Positions 13,934 through 22,011 of a stretch of 41,056 nucleotides of DNA are shown here, one piece after another. The position numbers and the translations under genes are program-made. Source of the stretch: JAWKIW01 sp046331175 (GTDB lineage Bacteria; Actinomycetota; Acidimicrobiia; Acidimicrobiales; Acidimicrobilacustridaceae); NCBI GenBank assembly GCA_046331175.1, contig JAXLRI010000025.1, positions 1-41,056 of the forward strand, given 5' to 3'. The notes under the pieces were generated by a model. It was not told the origin of the DNA and did not search any database. It worked only from the letters and a program-made list of their open reading frames with translations. How positions within the stretch are numbered: position 1 is the first letter of the stretch; each line of letters starts with the position of its first letter.

Positions 13934-16228
13934 ATGAGCATCCTGGGCAACCGCGTGCGGCGGGTCGAGGACCCGAGGTTCCTGACCACCGGGCTGACCA
14001 CCGTCGCCGACCTGGGGGCCCCCGAGCACCCCGAGCTCGCGGGCGCGGCCGTCGCCACGTTCGTGCGGTCGACCTTCGCCCACGGGCGCATCACCGACTT
14101 CGACGTCGACGACGCCCGCGACCTGCCCGGCGTGCTCGGCGTGTTCACCGCCGCCGACCTCGACCTGCCGCCGTTCACGCCGTCGGCGATGACCCCGCCC
14201 GAGATGACCCGGCCGCTGCTGGCGGCCGACGCCGTGCGGTTCGTCGGCGAGCCGCTGGCCGTCGTGGTGACCGAGACCGCCGCCCAGGGCGAGGACGCCG
14301 TCGAGGCGATGTGGGTCGACGTCGACCCGCTGCCGGCGCTGGTCGACGTCGAGGAGGCCCTCGCCGACGAGCAGCTGCTGTTCCCCGACGCCGGCACCAA
14401 CGTCGCCGCCCGCCTCGAGTTCCAGGTCCCCGACCCCACGCTGTTCGACGGCTGCGAGGTGGTGGTGCGCACCCGGCTCGCCAGCCCGCGGCTGGCGGCC
14501 TGCCCGCTCGAGGTCCGCGCCACCGCCGCCGCGTGGGACGGTGGGCGGCTCACGGTCTGGACCTCGACCCAGGCCCCCCACGGGGTGCGGACCAAGGTGG
14601 CCGAGCGCTACGGCCTCGACGAGTCCGACGTGCGGGTGATCGCCCCCGACGTCGGCGGCGGGTTCGGGGCGAAGATGAGCCCCTACCCCGAGGACCTCCT
14701 CGTGCCCTTCCTGGCCCGGGCCGTCGGGCGCCCGGTGCGGTGGGTCGAGACCCGCTCGGAGAACATGACCGCCATGTCCCATGGCCGGGGGCAGATGCTG
14801 GTGGCCGAGCTGGGCGGCAGCCGTGACGGCACGTTCGGCGCCTACCGGCTCACCGTGCTGCAGGACGCCGGCGCCTACCCGGGCATCGGCGCCTTCCTGC
14901 CGTACATGACCCAGATGATGGCCCAGGGCGTCTACGAGATCCCGCGGGTCGAGTGCACCACCACCTCGGTGGTCACCACCACCACGCCGGTCGAGGCCTT
15001 CCGTGGCGCCGGCCGGCCCGAGGCCACCCAGGCCATCGAGCGGGCCGTCGACGTCTTCGCCGCCGAGGTCGGCCTCGACCCGGTCGAGGTGCGCCGACGC
15101 AACCTCATCGCCCGCGACGAGTTCCCGTACCGCACCCAGACCGGTGCCACCTACGATTCGGGTGACTACGAGGAGGCGCTCGACCGGGCGCTGGGCATCG
15201 CCGGCTACGAGGCGCTGCGCGCCGAGCAGCAGCGCCGGCGCGACGCCGGCGACGTCGTGCAGCTGGGCATCGGCGTGAGCGTCTACGTCGAGATCACCGC
15301 CGGGCCCGGCCGCAACGAGAAGGAGTACGCCCGGGTCGAGGTGCGCGCCGACGGCAGCGCCGTCGTCTACACCGGCTCGTCGTCGCACGGGCAGGGCCAC
15401 GCCACGGCGTGGGCGATGCTCGTCGCCGATCGCACGGGCATCCCGATGGAGCGCATCGAGGTGGTCCACGGCGACACCGACGCCGTCCCCGAGGGCGTGG
15501 GCACCTTCGGCTCGCGCTCGCTGCAGGTCGGCGGGTCGGCGGTGGTCGAGGGCACCGACACGGTGATCGAGCGGGGCAAGGCGGTCGCCGCCTGGCTGCT
15601 CGGCGCCGACGGGTCCGAGGTGGTGCTCGACCCCACCACCGGCTCGTTCCGGCTGGCGTCGGCCGGTCCCGACGGCGCCGCCGTCGGCTGGGCCGACGTC
15701 GCCACCGCGGCGGAAGGCCGGGGCCTGTCGGCGGCGGTCACCTACGAGGCCGAGGCGCCCACGTTCCCGTTCGGGTCCCACGTCGCCGTCGTCGAGGTGG
15801 ACACCGAGACCGGCAAGGTCGAGCTGCTGCGCATCGTCGCCTGCGACGACGCCGGCCGCATCCTCAACCCGCTCCTCGCCGAGGGCCAGATCCACGGTGG
15901 TCTCGCCCAGGGCGTCGCCCAGGCCCTGCTCGAGGAGGTCCGCTACGACGACGAGGGCAACCCGCTCACGTCCACGTTCGCCGACTACGGGGTGATCTCG
16001 GCGCCCGAGCTGCCGTCGTTCGAGCTGGTCGCCATGGAGACCCCGACGCCGCTCAACGCCCTCGGGGCCAAGGGCATCGGCGAGTCGGGCACCATCGGGT
16101 CCACCCCGGCCGTCCTCAGCGCCGTGCTCGATGCGCTGGCCCCGCTCGGCGTCACCCACCTCGACCCGCCCTGCACCCCCGAGCGGGTGTGGCGGGCCAT
16201 CGAGCAGGCCCGGGAGGAGCGCTCGTGA
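13934..16228 (+). CDS. molybdenum hydroxylase large subunit (CoxL/XdhA-like, form II type)
   Basis: 764-aa molybdopterin-cytosine-dinucleotide-binding catalytic subunit of the xanthine oxidase/aerobic CO dehydrogenase family. It has the N-terminal a/b-hammerhead domain (VRRVEDPRFLTT, PLAVVV), the cofactor motif DVGGGFGAKM, and the active-site loop AFRGAGR at residues 355-361. That loop is the form II signature; form I CO dehydrogenases carry AYRCSFR. The catalytic glutamate is E717 in GIGESGT. Substrate is thus uncertain: an aldehyde, purine or other heterocycle is as likely as CO. Its stop overlaps the GTG of the small subunit (GTGA). The start is ATG 13934 after GAGGGGGG. Confidence 0.92.
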   Translation: MSILGNRVRRVEDPRFLTTGLTTVADLGAPEHPELAGAAVATFVRSTFAHGRITDFDVDDARDLPGVLGVFTAADLDLPPFTPSAMTPPEMTRPLLAADAVRFVGEPLAVVVTETAAQGEDAVEAMWVDVDPLPALVDVEEALADEQLLFPDAGTNVAARLEFQVPDPTLFDGCEVVVRTRLASPRLAACPLEVRATAAAWDGGRLTVWTSTQAPHGVRTKVAERYGLDESDVRVIAPDVGGGFGAKMSPYPEDLLVPFLARAVGRPVRWVETRSENMTAMSHGRGQMLVAELGGSRDGTFGAYRLTVLQDAGAYPGIGAFLPYMTQMMAQGVYEIPRVECTTTSVVTTTTPVEAFRGAGRPEATQAIERAVDVFAAEVGLDPVEVRRRNLIARDEFPYRTQTGATYDSGDYEEALDRALGIAGYEALRAEQQRRRDAGDVVQLGIGVSVYVEITAGPGRNEKEYARVEVRADGSAVVYTGSSSHGQGHATAWAMLVADRTGIPMERIEVVHGDTDAVPEGVGTFGSRSLQVGGSAVVEGTDTVIERGKAVAAWLLGADGSEVVLDPTTGSFRLASAGPDGAAVGWADVATAAEGRGLSAAVTYEAEAPTFPFGSHVAVVEVDTETGKVELLRIVACDDAGRILNPLLAEGQIHGGLAQGVAQALLEEVRYDDEGNPLTSTFADYGVISAPELPSFELVAMETPTPLNALGAKGIGESGTIGSTPAVLSAVLDALAPLGVTHLDPPCTPERVWRAIEQAREERS

Positions 16229-16752
16229 CCGCCGCCGACGCCACCGACGGGGTCGTCCCGGGTTCGCCCACCGCCGACGACGAGGTGGCGATCGAGGTGG
16301 TCGTGAACGGCGAGGCCCGCACGGCCGTGGTCGAGGCCCGCACCCTGCTCGTGCACTGGCTGCGCGACAGCCTCGGCCTCACCGCCACCAACGTCGGCTG
16401 CGACACGTCGTCGTGCGGAGCCTGCACGGTCCACCTCGACGGCCGGGCGGTGAAGAGCTGCACGGTGCTGGCCGTGCAGGCCCACGGGCGCGAGGTCACC
16501 ACCGTCGAGGGCCTCGCCGCCGCCGACGGCACGCTGCACCCGATGCAGGAGGCGTTCCGCGACTGCCACGGCCTGCAGTGCGGGTTCTGCACGCCGGGGA
16601 TGGTCATGGCCTCCACCGCGCTGCTCGCCGACCTGCCCCACCCCACCGAGGACGACGTCCGCCACGGGCTCGAGGGCAACCTCTGCCGGTGCACCGGCTA
16701 CCACAACATCGTCGCCGCCGTCCTCGATTGCGCCGAGCGGGTGGAGGGCTGA
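16225..16752 (+). CDS. molybdenum hydroxylase small [2Fe-2S] subunit (CoxS-like)
   Basis: 175-aa iron-sulfur subunit passing electrons from the molybdenum site to FAD. The plant-type ferredoxin cluster is bound by C..SSCGACTVHLDG and a downstream C in KSCTV. The second, helical cluster domain has CGFCTPGMVM and NLCRCTGYHNI. Length is slightly more than typical (about 155-165 aa) because of an N-terminal extension of ~20 residues. Translation is coupled to the large subunit by a GTGA overlap. The FAD subunit is not next in line; it lies 1.7 kb away on the other strand. Confidence 0.93.
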   Translation: MTAADATDGVVPGSPTADDEVAIEVVVNGEARTAVVEARTLLVHWLRDSLGLTATNVGCDTSSCGACTVHLDGRAVKSCTVLAVQAHGREVTTVEGLAAADGTLHPMQEAFRDCHGLQCGFCTPGMVMASTALLADLPHPTEDDVRHGLEGNLCRCTGYHNIVAAVLDCAERVEG

Positions 16753-16753
16753 C

Positions 16754-17464
16754 GTGCAGCGCTCGGCCAAGCTGGCGATGGTCGCGTGCGTCGTCGTCAT
16801 CGTGGGCGGCGGGCTCGCCTTCTGGTTCTTCGTCCTGCGCGACACCGCGCCGCCCAAGGCCAGCCTGTCGGCGGTCGGTGGCGGGTCGGCCACCACCGCC
16901 CGCTCGGGTGCCACCGGCAGCACGCCGTCGTCGCCCGACGGCACGTGGACGGTGGCCCAGGGCAACGAGGTGTTCGTCGGCTACCGCATCCAGGAGCTCT
17001 TCGGCGGCGAGACGGTGAAGAAGGAGGCCGCCGGCCGCACGCCGGCGGTCACCGGCACGATGGTGGTGCAGGGCTCCACCATCCCGTCGGCCACGATCAC
17101 CGCCGACGTCACCAAGCTCAAGAGCGACCGGGCCCAGCGCGACAACGCCATCAAGGGCCAGGCGCTCGAGACCGACCGCTTCGGCACCGCCACCTTCACC
17201 CTGACCAAGCCGATCACGCTGTCGTCGCCGCCCGTCGTCGGCGAGCGGCAGTCGGTCCAGGCCACCGGCGACCTCACGCTGCACGGGGTCACCAAGCCGG
17301 TCACGCTCACCCTGCAGGCCGAGTGGAAGGGCGACACCATCGCCGTGGCCGGGTCCGCGCCCGTGGCCCTGGCCGACTTCGGGATCACCCCCATCTCGAC
17401 CGGCTTCGTGGCGGTCGACGACCAGGGCGAGCTCGAGCTGCAGCTGGTGTTCGCCCGCGCCTGA
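16754..17464 (+). CDS. membrane-anchored YceI-family protein
   Basis: 236-aa protein. An N-terminal TM/signal anchor at about residues 8-28 (MVACVVVIVGGGLAFWFFVL) and a Ser/Gly/Thr linker lead to a YceI lipocalin-like barrel: GTWTVAQGNEVFVGYRI at the start, DVTKLKSDRAQRDNAIKG in the middle, and LTLHGVTKPVTLTL. YceI proteins bind polyprenyl or other lipidic molecules in the periplasm. Here the barrel would sit outside the membrane. GTG 16754 begins 1 bp after the small-subunit stop, so it may belong to the molybdenum-hydroxylase operon, possibly in quinone or lipid handling (inference). Confidence 0.88.
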   Translation: MQRSAKLAMVACVVVIVGGGLAFWFFVLRDTAPPKASLSAVGGGSATTARSGATGSTPSSPDGTWTVAQGNEVFVGYRIQELFGGETVKKEAAGRTPAVTGTMVVQGSTIPSATITADVTKLKSDRAQRDNAIKGQALETDRFGTATFTLTKPITLSSPPVVGERQSVQATGDLTLHGVTKPVTLTLQAEWKGDTIAVAGSAPVALADFGITPISTGFVAVDDQGELELQLVFARA

Positions 17465-17565
17465 TCGTCGTCCGGTCCCGGTGGTGGGGTCGGCCGGAGG
17501 GAATGCCGGCGCCGGCGAGATTGGTTGAATGCGAAACAACATGACCTGATCCGAGGAGCCTCGTG

Positions 17566-18294
17566 ATGGCATCCACCGCCGTGCCCCCGCCCACCATCGA
17601 CGTCCGCCGCGCCGACAGCCGTCCCCACACGCGCATCGGGTGGCTCGACTCCCGCCACAGCTTCAGCTTCGGTGGCCACTGGGACCCCGCCAACACCAAC
17701 CACGGGCTGCTGCTCGTCAGCAACGACGATCGCGTCGCCCCGGGTTCGGGCTTCGAGACCCACCCGCACCGCGACATGGAGATCGTCACCTGGGTGCTGT
17801 CGGGCGAGCTCGAGCACAAGGACACCCTCGCCAACCGGGGGATCATCTACCCCGGCCTCGCCCAGCGGATGAGCGCCGGCCGCGGCATCTGGCACTCCGA
17901 GATCAACCCGTCGGGCGACCAGCCCGTCCACTTCGTGCAGATGTGGGTGCTGCCCGACACCGAGGGCATCGACCCCGGCTACCAGCAGGTCGACGTCAAC
18001 GACCAGCTGGCCGCGGGTGGTCTGGTGCCGGTCGCGTCGGGCCGGGGCCACGATGCGGCCATCGCCATCCGCCAGGAGGGCGCCGTGCTGTGGGGCGGCC
18101 GCCTGCAGCCCGACGAGGCCGTGCGCCTTCCCGACGACCGCCACGTGCACGTGTTCGTCCCCGTCGGCTCGGTCGAGCTGGAGGGTGCCGGGACGCTGGC
18201 GACCGGCGACGCCGCCCGCCTCACCGGGGCCGGTGATCTCGGCTTGGTGGCCGGGCCCGAGGGCGCCGAGGTCCTCGTCTGGGCCACCGCCTGA
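17566..18294 (+). CDS. pirin-family cupin protein
   Basis: 242-aa bicupin. The N-terminal cupin has the metal-binding signature HPHRDMEIVTWVLSGELEHKD, and IWHSEINPS lies in the second half of the domain. The start region RPHTRIGWLDSRHSFSFGGHWD is typical for pirins/YhaK. Pirins bind Fe and some degrade quercetin; others act in redox signalling. ATG 17566 is used with GAGGAG 7 nt upstream; GTG 17563 immediately before is an alternative. It follows the YceI gene after about 100 bp, so it may have its own promoter. It is convergent with the FAD subunit gene. Confidence 0.9.
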   Translation: MASTAVPPPTIDVRRADSRPHTRIGWLDSRHSFSFGGHWDPANTNHGLLLVSNDDRVAPGSGFETHPHRDMEIVTWVLSGELEHKDTLANRGIIYPGLAQRMSAGRGIWHSEINPSGDQPVHFVQMWVLPDTEGIDPGYQQVDVNDQLAAGGLVPVASGRGHDAAIAIRQEGAVLWGGRLQPDEAVRLPDDRHVHVFVPVGSVELEGAGTLATGDAARLTGAGDLGLVAGPEGAEVLVWATA

Positions 18295-18358
18295 CGCGTG
18301 GGGGCCCCGTCTCCCGTCTCCCTCCCCGACTTCCCGCGGTCTCGAGGCAGAAGGCCAA

Positions 18359-18377
18359 CAGAGGCACCAAGCCTCTG
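18359..18377. terminator. possible bidirectional terminator between convergent genes
   Basis: CAGAGGC (18359-18365) and GCCTCTG (18371-18377) form a 7-bp stem with a 5-nt loop, flanked further out by CCCGCG / CGCGGG arms. It sits between the convergent pirin and FAD-subunit genes. There is no T-tract. Confidence 0.45.
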
Positions 18378-18409
18378 GATCGCGGGAGGTTCGCGGACGC
18401 GAAGAAGGC

Positions 18410-19261
18410 TCAGGCGATGCCGGCGTCGGTGAGGGCGCGGCGGACGAGCACGCGGGCGAGGTGCCGGCGGTAGTCGGCTGAGGCGTGGATGTCCGCCGGC
18501 GGCTCGAGGTCGTCGGCGGCGTGCTCGGCGGCCTCGGCGGCGGTGGCTCCCGCGGCCAGGGCGGCCTCGACCGCGGGGGCACGGGTGGGCGTGGGGGCCA
18601 TCGTGGTGAGGGCGACCCGCGCCTCGTTGCCGGCGCCGGGCACCCGGGCCACGGCGGCGGCCACGATGGCCCAGTCCTGGGCCCGACGGGTGAGCTTGCG
18701 GTAGGAGCCGGCGGGGGTCTCGGCGGCGACCGGGAAGCGGACCTCGACCAGCAGCTCGTCGGGCTCGACGGCGGTCTCGAGGAACCCGGTGAAGAAGTCG
18801 GTGGCGGCCACCTCGCGACGGCCCCGCGGCCCGTCCACCACCAGCGTGGCGTCGAGGGCGAGGGCGGCGGCGGGCAGGTCCGACGCCGGGTCGCCGTGGG
18901 CGAGCGAGCCGCCGAGCGTGCCGCGGTTGCGCACCTGCGGGTCGCCCACGACGTGGGCGACGTCGGCGAGGAGGGGCAGCCGGTCCCGAACGGTGGTGTC
19001 GGTCTCGAGCGTGCGGTGGCGGGTGAGGGCGCCGACGGTGAGGACATCGCCCTCGTCGCGCACGTAGGCGAGGTCGTCGGCGGCGCCGATGTCGACGAGC
19101 ACCGTCGGGGTGGCGAGCCGCAGCTTCATCAACGGCAGCAGCGAGTGCCCGCCGGCCAGCAGCTTGGCCTCGTCGCCGTGCTCGGCCAGCGCCGCCAGGG
19201 CCGCGTCGGCGGAGTCGACCCGGGCGTAGGCGAACGGGGCGGGGTGCACGGCGCAGAGCAT
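18410..19261 (-). CDS. molybdenum hydroxylase FAD-binding medium subunit (CoxM-like)
   Basis: 283-aa flavoprotein subunit that accepts electrons from the [2Fe-2S] subunit. It shows the two FAD-binding motifs of the family: AGGHSLLPLMKLR (about residues 36-48) and GGSLAHGDPASDLP (about 116-129). The CO_deh_flav_C region follows at the C-terminus. It probably completes the enzyme whose other subunits lie at 13934-16752, but it is on the opposite strand and separated by two unrelated genes. The ATG at 19261 is only 11 bp from the divergent Dabb-gene start. Confidence 0.92.
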   Translation of the reverse strand: MLCAVHPAPFAYARVDSADAALAALAEHGDEAKLLAGGHSLLPLMKLRLATPTVLVDIGAADDLAYVRDEGDVLTVGALTRHRTLETDTTVRDRLPLLADVAHVVGDPQVRNRGTLGGSLAHGDPASDLPAAALALDATLVVDGPRGRREVAATDFFTGFLETAVEPDELLVEVRFPVAAETPAGSYRKLTRRAQDWAIVAAAVARVPGAGNEARVALTTMAPTPTRAPAVEAALAAGATAAEAAEHAADDLEPPADIHASADYRRHLARVLVRRALTDAGIA

Positions 19262-19266
19262 AGGTT
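19261..19266 (+). promoter_or_regulatory. -10 hexamer TAGGTT of leaderless Dabb gene
   Basis: TAGGTT ends exactly 6 nt before ATG 19273, which would put the transcript start at the start codon. The same hexamer and spacing occurs at 21246-21241 and 21337-21342. No good -35 element is seen. Confidence 0.55.
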
Positions 19267-19272
19267 GGGGCG

Positions 19273-19566
19273 ATGGTCCGCCACACCGTGCTGTTCCGCT
19301 GGCTCCCCGGCACCACCGACGAGCAGGTCCAGGTCGTCCTCGACGGCCTCGCCGAGCTGCGGGCGGCGGTGCCCGAGATCGTCGACTACCGGTACGGCCC
19401 CGACCTCGGCATCAACGAGGGCAACGCCCACTTCGGCATCTCCGCCGACTTCGCCTCGGTCGCCGACTACGAGACCTACCGCGACCACCCGGCCCACCTC
19501 GCCTTCATCGAGCGCTGCATCGCGCCCATCCGCGAAGAGCGCTGGGCCGTGCAGCTGGAGGCCTGA
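19273..19566 (+). CDS. Dabb (stress-responsive A/B barrel) domain protein
   Basis: 97-aa single-domain protein of the dimeric a/b-barrel superfamily. The opening MVRHTVLFRWLPGTTDEQV, a central DYRYGPDLGINEG, ADFASVADYETYRDHPAHLAF and a short C-terminal strand are characteristic of Dabb. Members range from stress proteins to cyclases, so a reaction cannot be assigned. There is no Shine-Dalgarno; TAGGTT lies 6 nt upstream. The next gene (XdhC-like) follows after 8 bp. Confidence 0.88.
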   Translation: MVRHTVLFRWLPGTTDEQVQVVLDGLAELRAAVPEIVDYRYGPDLGINEGNAHFGISADFASVADYETYRDHPAHLAFIERCIAPIREERWAVQLEA

Positions 19567-19574
19567 CCGCGACC

Positions 19575-20702
19575 GTGCGCGACCTGCTCGACGACCTCGA
19601 CCGCTGGCAGGCCGCCGGCCGGCGGGTCGTGCTGGCGCGGGTGGTCGACCTCGAGGGCTCGGGGCCGCGCCTGCCGGGCGCCGCCATGGCCGTCGCCGAC
19701 GACGGCGAGGTGGCCGGGTCGGTGTCGGGGGGCTGCGTCGAGGGCGCGGTGGTCACCGAGGCGCTCGACGTCCTCGCCCGCGGCGACGCCCGGGTGGTCT
19801 CCTTCGGCTACAGCGACGACGACGCCTTCGCGGTGGGCCTCACGTGCGGTGGGACGGTCCACCTGGTGCTCACCCCGCTGCCGCTGCCCGGCGAGGTCGA
19901 CGGCCCGCTGCGGGCGGCGCTGGCCGACCGTCACCCGGCGGTGATCGCCACCCGGCTCGACCCGCCGGGCCTCGGTGGCTCGCTGGTGCTGGTCGAGCCC
20001 GCCGGCGGCGAGGCGAGCGCCGAGGTCGTGGTCGGCACGCTCGGCGACCCCGACCTCGACCGGGTCGTCACCCGCGACGCCCGGGCCGCGCTGGCGTCGG
20101 CCACCACCGCGGTGCGCCACTACGGGCCTTGCGGCGAGGCCAACCAGGAAGCGGTGCGGGTGTTCGTCGAGGCGTTCGCCCCGCCGCCCCACATGGTGAT
20201 CGTCGGGGCCGTCGACTTCACCGCCGCCCTGGCCCGGGCGGCCAAGCTGCTCGGCTACCACGTGACGGTCTGCGACGCCCGCGAGGTGTTCGCCACCCGC
20301 CGCCGCTTCCCGATGGCCGACGAGGTCGTGGTCGACTGGCCCCAGCGCCACCTGGCCGAGGTGGGGGCCCGCCTGGGGCCACGCGACGCCGTGTGCATCC
20401 TCACCCACGACCACAAGTTCGACGTGCCGGCCATCGTCGCCGCCCTCGGCACCGACGTCGGCTACCTGGGGGCGATGGGCAGTCGCCGCACCCACGCCGA
20501 GCGCGTCGAGCGCCTCCGGGCCGAGGGGGTCGACGACGCCGCGCTGGCCCGGCTGTGGGCACCCATCGGCCTCGACCTGGGGGCCCGCAGCCCGGAGGAG
20601 ACGGCGGTGGCCATCGTCGCCGAGATCATCGCCACCCGGTCGGGCCGGCGGGCGCCCTCGCTGCGCGACGGCGACGGCCCGATCCACGCCGACGGGCGCT
20701 GA
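19575..20702 (+). CDS. XdhC/CoxI-family molybdenum-cofactor maturation factor
   Basis: 375-aa protein of the XdhC/CoxI family, which binds molybdenum cofactor, helps sulfurate it and delivers it to the hydroxylase large subunit. The N-terminal XdhC domain has VDLEGSGPRLPGAAMAV and GSVSGGCVEGAVV. The C-terminal Rossmann-like domain starts at MVIVGAVDFTAALARAAK and includes VCDAREVFATRRRFP, the ILTHDHKFDVP motif and YLGAMGSRRTHAERVERL. The GTG 19575 start is 8 bp after the Dabb stop, so the two are cotranscribed. Confidence 0.92.
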   Translation: MRDLLDDLDRWQAAGRRVVLARVVDLEGSGPRLPGAAMAVADDGEVAGSVSGGCVEGAVVTEALDVLARGDARVVSFGYSDDDAFAVGLTCGGTVHLVLTPLPLPGEVDGPLRAALADRHPAVIATRLDPPGLGGSLVLVEPAGGEASAEVVVGTLGDPDLDRVVTRDARAALASATTAVRHYGPCGEANQEAVRVFVEAFAPPPHMVIVGAVDFTAALARAAKLLGYHVTVCDAREVFATRRRFPMADEVVVDWPQRHLAEVGARLGPRDAVCILTHDHKFDVPAIVAALGTDVGYLGAMGSRRTHAERVERLRAEGVDDAALARLWAPIGLDLGARSPEETAVAIVAEIIATRSGRRAPSLRDGDGPIHADGR

Positions 20703-20781
20703 CGCCCGCCGGCCTCCTGCTCGTCGTCCTCGGGTGGTCGCTGCTCCGCCGTGGAGCCGCCGCCGGGTCGACGTCCTCGCC

Positions 20782-21234
20782 TCAGGCCTCGATGGGCTCG
20801 TCGGGGCGGGCGAGGAAGCGGACGTGCCAGTCGGGCTCGGTGGTGCCGTCGATGGCGAGGCGCCACTGGTAGCTGCGGCCGCCCTCGACCGGCAGGGCCG
20901 AGAAGTTGATGGCGAGGGGCACGCCGAGCGGGGCGCCGGGGGGCGCGCCGGGCGGACGGCCGGCCTCGAACTGGCCGCCGACCAGCACGGGCATGTCGCC
21001 GGCCATCACCGGCATGCCGTCCTCGTCGAGCAGCTCGAGCTTCCAGTCGTGGACCACGTCGGCGCGGTCCCACGGGACCTCGATGAGCAGGGCCAGCGCG
21101 GCCGGCTGGGGCTGCGGGCCGAGCTGGGAGATGCCGCCGCCGAGGATGTACAGCTTGCCGTCGGCCACCTGGGCGCTGTCGGCCAGGAAGATGGTGACCC
21201 GGGCCAGGGGTTGGTCGAACTCGTCGTAGCTCAC
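20782..21234 (-). CDS. conserved DUF6941-like protein
   Basis: 150-aa protein predicted to be mainly beta-sheet. Its opening pattern (FLADSAQVADGKLYILGGGI, then PAALALLIEVPWDRADVVHDW and LLDEDG) matches, from memory, the DUF6941 family of actinobacterial proteins of unknown function. A Pro/Gly-rich loop (RPPGAPPGAPLG) lies at about residues 94-105. No signal peptide. It is convergent with the XdhC gene and divergent from the MocA gene. The GTG start at 21234 has TAGGTT (21246-21241) 6 nt upstream and no Shine-Dalgarno. Confidence 0.75.
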   Translation of the reverse strand: MSYDEFDQPLARVTIFLADSAQVADGKLYILGGGISQLGPQPQPAALALLIEVPWDRADVVHDWKLELLDEDGMPVMAGDMPVLVGGQFEAGRPPGAPPGAPLGVPLAINFSALPVEGGRSYQWRLAIDGTTEPDWHVRFLARPDEPIEA

Positions 21235-21240
21235 CGCCGC

Positions 21241-21246
21241 AACCTA
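21241..21246 (-). promoter_or_regulatory. -10 hexamer TAGGTT of leaderless DUF6941-like gene
   Basis: Reads AACCTA on the plus strand. The minus-strand hexamer ends 6 nt before GTG 21234. Confidence 0.5.
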
Positions 21247-21336
21247 TCGCCCCACCGGACCGGGGGTGCCCGGCCGGCTCCCGAGCGAGGGCCCCAGGTC
21301 GGTGGCGGCGGTCGGTGCCGGACGGCCCGACGGCGG

Positions 21337-21342
21337 TAGGTT
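21337..21342 (+). promoter_or_regulatory. -10 hexamer TAGGTT of leaderless MocA-like gene
   Basis: Ends 6 nt before ATG 21349; no ribosome-binding site precedes that ATG. Confidence 0.55.
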
Positions 21343-21348
21343 CGCCCC

Positions 21349-22011
21349 ATGACGGTGCTCGGGCTCGTGCTGGCCGCCGGGGCCGGCACCCGGTTCGGGC
21401 CGACCGCCAAGCTGGCGGCCCCGTTCCGCGCCGCGGGCGCCCCCGGTGCCACCACCGTGATCGGCGCCGCGGTCGCGGCGGCGGTGGCGGCTGCCCTCGA
21501 CGAGGTGGCCGTGGTGGTCGGACCGGCCGGCGCCGGCTCTGGCCTCGACCCGGTGGCGCTGGTCGAGGCCCTCCCGGCCGACCTGGCGGCCGCCGTCACC
21601 GTCGTGGTGAACCCCGGGCCGGGCGACGGCCTGGCCTCGTCGCTCCGGGTCGGCGTGGACCACGCCCGGGCCCGGGGCCACGCGGCCGTGGTGGTGGGCC
21701 TCGGCGACCAGCCGCTGCTCGACCCCCGGGCGTGGCGGGCGGTCGCCGATGCCGTCGCCGGAGGGCCCTCGTCCCTCGTGTTCGCCACCTACGACGGTCG
21801 TCGTGGCCACCCGGTCGGCCTGGCGGCGGCGGTCTGGGCCGACCTGCCCGCGACCGGCGACGAGGGCGCCAGGACGGTCGCGCAGTTGAAGCCCCAAGCG
21901 GTCGGAGAGGTACCGTGCCCGGGCAACCCGGCCGACATCGACACCGCCGCCGATCTGGCCCGGTGGACGCGGGATCGGCCTCACGCCGAGGAGGGGGCTC
22001 CGTGGAGCTGA
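21349..22011 (+). CDS. MocA/MobA-like molybdenum cofactor nucleotidyltransferase
   Basis: 220-aa NTP transferase 3-family enzyme, probably the cytidylyltransferase that makes molybdopterin cytosine dinucleotide, the cofactor form used by CoxL-type subunits. The nucleotide-binding motif LVLAAGAGTRFGPTAKL is at the N-terminus. VVNPGPGDGLASSLRVGV and VVVGLGDQPLLDPRA carry the GDQP metal-binding motif usual for MocA, and RGHPVGL follows. The gene ends inside the coxG-like gene (10-bp overlap), tying cofactor synthesis to this hydroxylase operon. Confidence 0.9.
   Translation: MTVLGLVLAAGAGTRFGPTAKLAAPFRAAGAPGATTVIGAAVAAAVAAALDEVAVVVGPAGAGSGLDPVALVEALPADLAAAVTVVVNPGPGDGLASSLRVGVDHARARGHAAVVVGLGDQPLLDPRAWRAVADAVAGGPSSLVFATYDGRRGHPVGLAAAVWADLPATGDEGARTVAQLKPQAVGEVPCPGNPADIDTAADLARWTRDRPHAEEGAPWS

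Noticed and set aside
13625..16159. Long minus-strand open frame across the hydroxylase large subunit
   Set aside because: No recognisable motif; the plus strand carries all expected CoxL motifs in order.
13934..16752. Bona fide (form I) CO dehydrogenase coxL/coxS
   Set aside because: The active-site loop reads AFRGAGR rather than AYRCSFR, so a CO-specific name and gene symbols were not given.
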